From Candidatus Kapaibacterium sp. (GTDB lineage Bacteria > Bacteroidota > Ignavibacteria > Kapaibacteriales > UBA2268): a DNA stretch of 15,849 nt. Made by a program: the position numbers and the translations under genes. The DNA lies in NCBI GenBank assembly GCA_938038165.1, contig CALHRB010000239.1:1-15849 (forward strand), in the 5' to 3' direction. The notes beneath the pieces are model-generated. The model saw only the letters and a list, made by a program, of their open reading frames with translations. It was not told the origin of the DNA and searched no databases. Below, piece by piece: positions 7,504 to 14,397 of this stretch (its first letter is position 1; each line of letters starts with the position of its first letter).

Positions 7504-10500
7504 TTAGCTTCCATTTGAATTATTATTATATTTTAACCTCATACGATATTGTCTTAGGTTTCTCCATCTTCTGAATCTTACTGAAAAGGCATATTGAATG
7601 AAATACATAGAGGGAACAACCACCAAAGTTAAAAAGGTAGAGAAAGTTAAACCGTAAATGATAGCCCAAGCAAGGGGTGCCCAGAATGCAACGCTATCCC
7701 CGCCTAAAAATATATTAGGATTAAACTCGGAAAGTAATGTCTCGAAATTAATATTGAAACCAATGGCAAGAGGAATTAATCCAAGAGAAGTCGAAGCAGC
7801 CGTAAGAGCAACGGGGTTAAATCTGATTGAACCTCCGTTAATTATATTTTCTTTTATCTTCCCGCCTTTTTTTCTGAGTTCTTCGATAAAATCAATTAAG
7901 ATTATCCCATTTTTTACCACGATACCAGCAAGAGCTACAACTCCTATCCCGGTAACAACAATTGAAAATGTTTGCTTGAATATAACAAAACCAAGGAATA
8001 CTCCAATAGTACTTAATAAAATCTGAGTTAATATTATAAAAGGTTTAATTGTTGAATTAAATTGAGTAACAAGAATAAGAAGTATCAGAATAATCGATAT
8101 CAAAAAAGCTAATGCAAGGAAGCCTGATGCTTCTTGTTGGTCTTCCTGCTCGCCTGTTAGTTTAATTGAATATCCTAACGGTATATTCATTGAATTCACT
8201 ACAGAAGCTATTTCTTTATTGATATTATTTGCATTATAGCCACCTATAACATTTGAAGAAAGTGTTATCGTTCTTTTTTGGTTCTTTCTATTAATACTTG
8301 CAAAAGTGTTGATGTAAGATATTTTGGTAAAAGCAGAAATTGGGACCTGTCTGAACTGATTTGAATTTAAATCCCTGAATGTTATAGGCATATTGAGAAT
8401 TGCATCAAGATTATTTCTGTAATTATTATCAATTCTTATCTGGACAGGATATTCATCTTTGTCATCTCTGAATTTAGTTGCTTCACTACCAAAAATTGCG
8501 GTTCTGAGAGCTATACCAACCTGAGTGCTCGAAATGCCTTCGGAATTTGCTTTAATTCTGTCAATTTCAATCAGAATTTCAGGTTTATTCTCAACAAGAT
8601 CGGAATTCAATTTTTCGATTCCCTCGATTTTGGCATTTTTTATTGCCTCTCGCAATTGGAATTCAAGCAATTGAAGTGTTTTTATTTCATCTCCGCTTAT
8701 TTCGATATTTATGGGTTTTCCAACAGGTGGACCATTGTTTTCCATTGAGACTAAAATTTCAGCTCCAGGGAAGTTTTTTATCTTGTTGCGTATTTCATCG
8801 AGATAAAACTGAGTTGATTTTCCACCTCGTTTTGCAAATTCAACAAAGGCAACGGTTATTTTTCCTTTATGAGGGGTTATGGTTCTATCGGGATTTGATG
8901 GGTCGCCCGCTCCGACGCCAACGTTCGAAATAATAGATTTAACTATTGGATTATTTTTTCCTAAAATATTTTGAACCTTGCCCTCGATAATTTTAGTAAC
9001 TGAGTCTGTTACTTTTGCATCTGTTCCAATCGGCAGTTTAATATAAACATACACAAAATTGGGCTCGGATTGTGGGAAGAAAACAACTTTTGGAGGGAAC
9101 ATAGCAAAAATAACAATTGAAAGAATAAAAATAAGAAACATTCCGGCAACGGCAATATAAGGCATTTTTCCTTTCAAGAAAAATCTTAGAGTTTCTTTGT
9201 ATAATCGCATCAACCAAGGCAAAACCTTCTCTTGAAATCCTTTTATTAATACTGGGGTTAAGATATACTGATTGAAATATCCCAGGACGACCAGAATTAA
9301 AAGGATGTTTCCAGCCATTGGCAGCGAGATTAAATGGAATAAAACAGCAAATACTATCATAATTGCTGAAACGATATGCACTCTTTTGGGATTGATTGGT
9401 TTGTTCGGGTCTTTGTGCATATAATCAGCAGCAAGAACAGGATTGATAACAAAAGCTACAAATAGAGATGCAACCAGAGTTAAAATCATAATAACAGGCA
9501 AATAAAACATAAATTTACCAGCAATACCCGGGAAGAATAACAATGGGAAGAAAGGTGCTATTGTGGTCAATGTTCCCGCTATTACAGGTTTGATAACCTC
9601 TGTTGCAGCAAATTTAGTAGCTGTCCTGATTTCCATTCCCTCTTTGGTGTAGAGTCTGTGTGTGTTTTCGATAACAACAATAGCATCATCAACTATTATA
9701 CCGAGTGCAAGTAGGAAGGTGAAAGTAACAACCAAGTTGAAAGAAAAACCAAGTGAAGGCATTAATAAAAATGCCAGAAAAGAGGAAATAGGCACTGCCA
9801 ATCCAACAAAAACTGAGTCCCTGACACCCATAAAGAACATAAGCACAAGAACGACTAAAATAAAACCAATAATGACGCTGTTAATTAAGTCATCAAGATT
9901 AACTTTTGTTGGTATAGATCTATCACCCGTTATAGTAATTTTTACATCTTTGGGCAATTTTGTCTTGGTAAAATCATCAACGATTTTGTAAATTTTTTCC
10001 GCCGCATCAATAAGGTTTTGACCGCTTCTTTTGATGACGCTTAGCGTAATGACAGGCTCACCGTTCAATCTGGCAAAGCTTTGTTGCTCTTTGATGTCAT
10101 CCCTGACTGTTGCTATATCCCTTAGATAGAAGATAGAGCCTCGGCTGCTTTTAACGATTATATTTTTTATGTCTTCAACATCTTTGAATTGGGATAAGAT
10201 TCTGATGTTTCTTCTTGTGCCATTATTCAGGATTTCACCTGCAGAAATATTCACATTCTCAGCTCGTATGGCGTTTTGAATATCATTGAATGTTAATGTA
10301 GCCGACTGCATTTTGAACAAATCAAGATCAACCTGAAACTCCCTTTCTGGAGCGCCAATAATATCCACTCTTGTAATTTCTTTCAATGATTCTATTGCGT
10401 CCTGAATTTCCTCTGCATAATTCTTTAGCTTTCTGGATTCGATTTTCCCTGAAATATTAACAAACATAACTGGAAATTCAGAAAAATCAACTTCTTGTAT

Positions 10501-10902
10501 GACAGGGTCTCTATCCAAATCATCCGGAAGGAAATTTTTTGATTTATCAACAGCATCGCTGACCCTTTGCTTAGCCACAGATGGTTCAATATCTGTTGTG
10601 AATTCAACAGTAATAACAGAAACATCCGGTAGTGATTGACTTCTGACTCTTTTGATGCCACTAACAGCTTTCAATTGTTTTTCGATCGGTTTTGTTATCA
10701 AATTTTCAACATCCGAAGGCGAAGTCCCGGGATAGACAGTTTGGACAATAATTGTCGGAATAACTATGTCCGGAAATTGTTCTTTCGGAAGATTTACATA
10801 TGCAATAATTCCCAAAATGATTATGGCTATAGTAAACATATATACAGGGGTTTTGTTGTCAACCGCCCACGATGTTAGCTTAAAATATCCGTTATTTTTC
10901 AT
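7504..10902 (-). CDS. RND efflux pump inner-membrane permease (AcrB/HAE1-like)
   Basis: Proton-driven inner-membrane transporter of 1132 residues, the motor of a tripartite drug or toxic-compound exporter. It shows the RND plan. An N-terminal membrane helix (about 20-38) and a periplasmic porter domain (FPDIVIPTIIVQTVYPG, then VSGIKRVRSQS) come first. TM4 carries the proton-relay pair Asp405-Asp406 in GIIVDDAIVVIEN, equivalent to AcrB D407/D408. A second porter half follows from about 600, and a later helix holds Lys997 in GIVVKNGIILIDF, equivalent to AcrB K940. The Asp-Asp and Lys residues favour a proton-coupled HAE-type pump. Substrates cannot be told. It is longer than AcrB (about 1050), partly from two extra hydrophobic segments at about 508-527 and 530-550, between the two halves. 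A Shine-Dalgarno AAGGGAG precedes the start. It is the last gene of the operon, 31 bases after the adaptor gene. Confidence 0.95.
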   Translation of the reverse strand: MKNNGYFKLTSWAVDNKTPVYMFTIAIIILGIIAYVNLPKEQFPDIVIPTIIVQTVYPGTSPSDVENLITKPIEKQLKAVSGIKRVRSQSLPDVSVITVEFTTDIEPSVAKQRVSDAVDKSKNFLPDDLDRDPVIQEVDFSEFPVMFVNISGKIESRKLKNYAEEIQDAIESLKEITRVDIIGAPEREFQVDLDLFKMQSATLTFNDIQNAIRAENVNISAGEILNNGTRRNIRILSQFKDVEDIKNIIVKSSRGSIFYLRDIATVRDDIKEQQSFARLNGEPVITLSVIKRSGQNLIDAAEKIYKIVDDFTKTKLPKDVKITITGDRSIPTKVNLDDLINSVIIGFILVVLVLMFFMGVRDSVFVGLAVPISSFLAFLLMPSLGFSFNLVVTFTFLLALGIIVDDAIVVIENTHRLYTKEGMEIRTATKFAATEVIKPVIAGTLTTIAPFFPLLFFPGIAGKFMFYLPVIMILTLVASLFVAFVINPVLAADYMHKDPNKPINPKRVHIVSAIMIVFAVLFHLISLPMAGNILLILVVLGYFNQYILTPVLIKGFQEKVLPWLMRLYKETLRFFLKGKMPYIAVAGMFLIFILSIVIFAMFPPKVVFFPQSEPNFVYVYIKLPIGTDAKVTDSVTKIIEGKVQNILGKNNPIVKSIISNVGVGAGDPSNPDRTITPHKGKITVAFVEFAKRGGKSTQFYLDEIRNKIKNFPGAEILVSMENNGPPVGKPINIEISGDEIKTLQLLEFQLREAIKNAKIEGIEKLNSDLVENKPEILIEIDRIKANSEGISSTQVGIALRTAIFGSEATKFRDDKDEYPVQIRIDNNYRNNLDAILNMPITFRDLNSNQFRQVPISAFTKISYINTFASINRKNQKRTITLSSNVIGGYNANNINKEIASVVNSMNIPLGYSIKLTGEQEDQQEASGFLALAFLISIILILLILVTQFNSTIKPFIILTQILLSTIGVFLGFVIFKQTFSIVVTGIGVVALAGIVVKNGIILIDFIEELRKKGGKIKENIINGGSIRFNPVALTAASTSLGLIPLAIGFNINFETLLSEFNPNIFLGGDSVAFWAPLAWAIIYGLTFSTFLTLVVVPSMYFIQYAFSVRFRRWRNLRQYRMRLKYNNNSNGS

Positions 10903-10933
10903 TACTCCCTTTTGATTGTTACCATTCTTTTAA

Positions 10934-12082
10934 TTAATTTTTTGAAGCAATTTGAATTATTTGTCCTTCATTTACTTCTGTAGCCCCATCTGTTATAATC
11001 AAATCATTGAAGTTTAAACCTTCGGTAACTATTATGTTTCCATAATAACTCAAGCCTGTTTTGACAGATTTTTTTGTAACTACATTTTTGCCGTCTTTAT
11101 TTGCGGCTATAAATACAAATTCATTATTATTTTCGTCACGCCTGATAAGATTGATTGGAACAACAATTGAATTTTCTAATGTTATATCATTAATTTTAAC
11201 TGAGCATAGTTGGTTGGGTTTGACTGTATTTAATCCTGAGGGGACCTTTATTTCTACCCTGAAAGTTCTATTTATAGGATTTATAACCTTTGAAATCACT
11301 GATATTTTCGAACTTATTGATTGATCAGTTAAGCCAAAACTGATATTTACATTTGTTCCGGGTTTGATTGTTTGGATATAAGCCTCAGAAACATCAGCAA
11401 CTACTTTCAGGTCGGAAAGAGCTGTTAATTTAACCACAGGTAAACCTGGACTGACCAATTCACCAACCTTGGGTAAAATGTCATCAACAACCCCAGAAAA
11501 AGGAGCATAGATTTTACAGCTTTCAATTTGTTCTTTCAACGACTGAAGCCTTTTTTCGAGAGATTCTTTGTTGTTTTTAGCCTGAAGATATTGAACTTCG
11601 GAACCAGCTTTTTGTTCCCAGAGTCTTTTTTGTTTTTCATACATCAGGTTAGCAAATTCTAAAGAAGTAAGAAGCTCCTGCTGAGTTTTTTGAAGCAATG
11701 CATCGTCAAGTTGGATCAGAAGTTGACCTTTATTGACTGATGAGCCATTAGAGACATAGATTTGAATTATTTGACCTGCAACTTTCGAGCTTAAACTTAT
11801 AGCTTTTGAAGATTCAATTTTCCCCTGTATTTCTAAGTATCTTCTAAAAGTTTGTGGAACGATGGTTTGAACGTTCACGTTGAAATAATCACCATTATTT
11901 GTCGGGGATTTTTCCAGTTCCTTTTCAAGAACTTGAATTTTTGCCTGAATTTCTTTCATTTGTTCTTTAAGTTTTTTTAGTTCAGTTCTTTTTTTATCCT
12001 GAGTGCCTTCGCTTTTTTGGCAGGATTGAATCGCAAAGAGCGAAACCGAAAGTGCGATTATGATGATAAGTAATTTTTTCAT
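10934..12082 (-). CDS. RND efflux periplasmic adaptor, predicted lipoprotein (HlyD/AcrA-like MFP)
   Basis: Adaptor (membrane fusion protein) of 382 residues linking the RND pump to the outer-membrane channel. The signal peptide ends in a lipobox (AIQSC), so Cys21 should be lipidated, which fits AcrA-type adaptors. Residues about 30-58 are a Lys/Glu-rich predicted coiled coil before the conserved core. The core has two lipoyl-like half motifs, at about 100-127 (VAGQIIQIYVSNGSSVNKGQLLIQLDD) and about 190-223 (IYAPFSGVVDDILPKVGELVSPG). They flank an alpha-helical hairpin (about 128-189). A beta-barrel and membrane-proximal domain follow (NRTFRVEIKVPS, VVPINLIRRDE). A Shine-Dalgarno AGAGG lies seven bases before the start. 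It sits 16 bases after the TetR gene and 31 before the pump gene, so it is co-transcribed with both. Confidence 0.93.
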   Translation of the reverse strand: MKKLLIIIIALSVSLFAIQSCQKSEGTQDKKRTELKKLKEQMKEIQAKIQVLEKELEKSPTNNGDYFNVNVQTIVPQTFRRYLEIQGKIESSKAISLSSKVAGQIIQIYVSNGSSVNKGQLLIQLDDALLQKTQQELLTSLEFANLMYEKQKRLWEQKAGSEVQYLQAKNNKESLEKRLQSLKEQIESCKIYAPFSGVVDDILPKVGELVSPGLPVVKLTALSDLKVVADVSEAYIQTIKPGTNVNISFGLTDQSISSKISVISKVINPINRTFRVEIKVPSGLNTVKPNQLCSVKINDITLENSIVVPINLIRRDENNNEFVFIAANKDGKNVVTKKSVKTGLSYYGNIIVTEGLNFNDLIITDGATEVNEGQIIQIASKN

Positions 12083-12098
12083 TTTAACCTCTTAATAA

Positions 12099-12848
12099 TT
12101 AATTAATTTCTAATTTAATTTGGTGAAGCTCATCAACCAGATGTGTTGGTGCTTGCTTCCTTGAATTATTCAATATATCTTTTCTGTACTTTTGTATTAA
12201 AGACTTTTGATTGGTATAAGCCATAATGAAAACTTTAGCTAAATCCGAAACAACATCCTCTGGATTAAGAGTTTTGAACATCTCAGATTTGTGAATACTC
12301 AAAAGCAATTGAATGGTTCCGGTTAGAGCAAGCCAAAGCTGAGTTATAGCATAACAGGTGCTGAAGTCATCGTTGAAAATACCCGTTTCAATTCCTTTTT
12401 GGAAAGTCATTAATTTTTCTTTGAATATATTTTCTTCGATTTTTCTGAGGCTATGTAATGTTTCTGGTTTGATGTTTGAAAAATTTAAGGTTCCTTCGGA
12501 ATGCAATTCATTAATCATATTAAAAAATTCAGGATAACTTACAGCAAAATGATAGTAAGCCAATGAGAAATTCATAATTTTGTCTTCAATAGAATCCCCC
12601 TTTTTGTCTGCCTCTTTTAAGAATTTTATCAATGTTGGAAAACCTTTTTCAAGTAAGACTGAGGCATATAAATCATCTTTAGTTTTATAGTAAAGATAAA
12701 GAGTACCTTTGGAAAGTTGAGCTTCTTCGGCAATCAAGTCCATCGAGGAATTATTATAGCCAACTTTTAAAAAAACCTTCAAAGCAGCTTTTAATATGTC
12801 GAGACGTCTTTTTTCTTTTTCTTTTTGCTTTCTTTCAATTATACCCAT
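12099..12848 (-). CDS. TetR/AcrR-family transcriptional regulator
   Basis: DNA-binding regulator of 249 residues, likely a ligand-released repressor of the efflux operon it sits in. The N-terminus is very basic (KQKEKEKRR). The TetR helix-turn-helix lies at about 17-60: 'ILKAALKVFLKVGYNNSSMDLIAEEAQLSKGTLYLYY' in outline, with the recognition helix near 46-54 and the typical 'K.DDLY' after it. The rest is a helical ligand-binding and dimerisation domain with no recognisable ligand signature. At 249 residues it is somewhat longer than many family members, mainly at the C-terminus. It is the second gene of the operon, 11 bases after tolC and 16 before the adaptor gene, so it should be co-transcribed and probably autoregulated. 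A short AAGG precedes the start. The palindrome at 14245-14263 is the best candidate for its operator. Confidence 0.93.
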   Translation of the reverse strand: MGIIERKQKEKEKRRLDILKAALKVFLKVGYNNSSMDLIAEEAQLSKGTLYLYYKTKDDLYASVLLEKGFPTLIKFLKEADKKGDSIEDKIMNFSLAYYHFAVSYPEFFNMINELHSEGTLNFSNIKPETLHSLRKIEENIFKEKLMTFQKGIETGIFNDDFSTCYAITQLWLALTGTIQLLLSIHKSEMFKTLNPEDVVSDLAKVFIMAYTNQKSLIQKYRKDILNNSRKQAPTHLVDELHQIKLEIN

Positions 12849-12859
12849 TTTAAACCTTG

Positions 12860-14206
12860 TTAATATTTATCAACCATTTCAAAATAACGCTTATCAATAT
12901 CAGCAATCAGATTTTCATAATCCGATTTTGCAACTAAGAAATCATAAATAGCCTGTGTTTTGTTGAGACGAGCCTGACGGAGTGCAGTGTCAGCGTCATT
13001 AATTTCAACCTGGCTGCCAGTTCCTTCTTTGTATCTGATTGTTGCGATATTATATCCCAGTTCTGCTTGTTTAACTGTATTTTGCTGAACCTTTATTCTG
13101 TTTAGAGCTATTTCCATTTGATTCAGGGAATTATCAAGCTGCATTTTGAGCAGTTCGACAAGTTGTTTGTATCTTTCGTCAAAAATCATATAGTCAATTT
13201 TAGCTTGCTGAGTTCGGGCGTCGGTTTGATAGCCTTTAAAGATAGATAAAGATACATTGATACCAACAGCAAGACTTTTGGCGGTCAGGAAATCTAAAGT
13301 ATTCGATTGTCCCTGGATAATATAATTGCCGAAAAGAGCAACAGTAGGATAAAAATCAGATTTTTCAATCTCGATTAGATCCTCGCTGACTTTTTTCTGA
13401 AGCTGGAAAGTTTTTAAATCGAAATTATAATTGGCAAGTTCTTCGGGTGAAATTTTTTTTATATTGATTTCGCTGTCTTCTGGAATTTTAAGCTCCCCTT
13501 CTAAGTCAATTTTTTCGTTAATGTTGACACCCATTTCGAGTTTTAAAGCATTGAGAGCGTTGTTGTAAGCATTTTCGGCTTGAAGAATTGCCGGACGGAT
13601 GTTTTCAACGGCAACTTCTGCCCTTATTTTATCATATTCAGGGATGAAACCTTCACGAAACAGAGCATCAACCGATTTTAGGTTTTCCTCTGCATTTTTT
13701 AGGCTCATTTTCATTACCTCGAGAAATTCTTTTGCAAGAAGAGCCCCATAAAAGGCTTTTTTTACGTTACTGACTGTTTTGGAAATTGTTGATTTATATT
13801 GCTCACGTGACGCAGCTGAGAAGATTTTTGCTGTTCCGAGCCCGGTAAAAACAGCAGAATTAAATATTATTTGATTCAAACTTGCAACTGTTTGAAATGA
13901 ATTATCAGACCCGACTTTTATTGGAGTTAATTTTCCACTGCCTGGATTCTGAAAATCGGGCAGAAAGAAAACCGGTGATTGTATGTTTCTGGTATAATTG
14001 GCATTTACCGATAAACTTGGCAATGCATTCCCAAGAGCCTCACGTACTGCTTGATCAGCTTTTTCAATTGAATATTTAGCAGTTCTTGCTTCATAATTAT
14101 ATTTGATTGCAGTTGTGATAGCTTTATCTAAATTGATCTTATCTGGAGCAGTAAACAAATTTGAATAACCAACAAGAAAAAAAATAAATAACATCTTTTT
14201 ATTCAT
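12860..14206 (-). CDS. TolC-like outer-membrane efflux channel (OEP family)
   Basis: Outer-membrane factor of 448 residues that forms the exit duct of the tripartite pump. A signal peptide (MNKKMLFIFFLVGYSNLFTA) precedes mature sequence starting near PDKINLDKAI. Two OEP repeats follow, about 22-215 and about 240-435. Each has a beta segment (LPSLSVNANYTRN near 62; FYPTVALFGNYIIQG near 281) followed by long heptad-rich helices. The ending 'Q.ARLNKTQAIYDFLVAKSDYENLIA' is typical of the family. An AAGGA at 14214-14218, seven bases before ATG, supports the start. It is the first gene of the operon, with the TetR gene 11 bases downstream. Being first and encoded with its own adaptor and pump suggests a dedicated channel rather than a shared one. 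Confidence 0.93.
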   Translation of the reverse strand: MNKKMLFIFFLVGYSNLFTAPDKINLDKAITTAIKYNYEARTAKYSIEKADQAVREALGNALPSLSVNANYTRNIQSPVFFLPDFQNPGSGKLTPIKVGSDNSFQTVASLNQIIFNSAVFTGLGTAKIFSAASREQYKSTISKTVSNVKKAFYGALLAKEFLEVMKMSLKNAEENLKSVDALFREGFIPEYDKIRAEVAVENIRPAILQAENAYNNALNALKLEMGVNINEKIDLEGELKIPEDSEINIKKISPEELANYNFDLKTFQLQKKVSEDLIEIEKSDFYPTVALFGNYIIQGQSNTLDFLTAKSLAVGINVSLSIFKGYQTDARTQQAKIDYMIFDERYKQLVELLKMQLDNSLNQMEIALNRIKVQQNTVKQAELGYNIATIRYKEGTGSQVEINDADTALRQARLNKTQAIYDFLVAKSDYENLIADIDKRYFEMVDKY

Positions 14207-14227
14207 AAACCAATCCTTAAAAAAATA

Positions 14228-14279
14228 ATGACTATAAATAAAAAAAATGACTATTAGTCATTTACTAAATACGAGTCAT
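14228..14279. promoter_or_regulatory. Array of four half-sites around the TetR palindrome
   Basis: Besides the central palindrome there are two more half-sites: ATGACTA at 14228-14234 and GAGTCAT at 14273-14279. The left repeat lies 19 bases from its inner copy and the right one 18 bases from its own. The outer ends are 26 and 25 bases from the centre of symmetry. The layout is forward, forward, reverse, reverse. This suggests binding of more than one dimer, but the outer sites lack their own inverted partners. Confidence 0.5.
14245..14263. promoter_or_regulatory. Perfect 19-base palindrome, probable TetR operator
   Basis: AAATGACTA-T-TAGTCATTT is a perfect inverted repeat around a single central T at 14254. 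TetR-family dimers bind palindromes of this length, and a TetR gene lies in the operon that starts 38 bases away at 14206. The site is between two divergent genes and close enough to the tolC start to overlap its promoter. Binding by this particular TetR is inference. Confidence 0.75.
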
Positions 14280-14350
14280 TTAACGATGCAGTAATATAAA
14301 AATTTTATAAAAAAATTATTTTTTAAAAAAAAAGTTTATTCAGCCGAATG

Positions 14351-14356
14351 TATAAT
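14351..14356 (+). promoter_or_regulatory. Possible -10 element for the divergent ATPase gene
   Basis: A perfect TATAAT lies 41 bases before the ATG at 14398, directly preceded by TG. No good -35 hexamer is found at the usual distance, where the sequence is a run of A, and the Bacteroidetes TTTG/TAnnTTTG pattern is only partly matched. The surrounding DNA is AT-rich, so a chance match is possible. Confidence 0.35.
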
Positions 14357-14397
14357 TGTGAGTTTTGCTTAAATCAATTTTAAATTAATGGTTGAAA

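Noticed and set aside
7658..8026. Plus-strand open frame of 122 codons inside the RND gene
   Set aside because: It is antisense to conserved RND sequence containing Lys997 and shows no protein family features of its own.
9662..9991. Plus-strand open frame of 109 codons inside the RND gene
   Set aside because: It lies opposite the conserved Asp405-Asp406 region; low-complexity Thr/Lys/Ile composition fits an antisense shadow.
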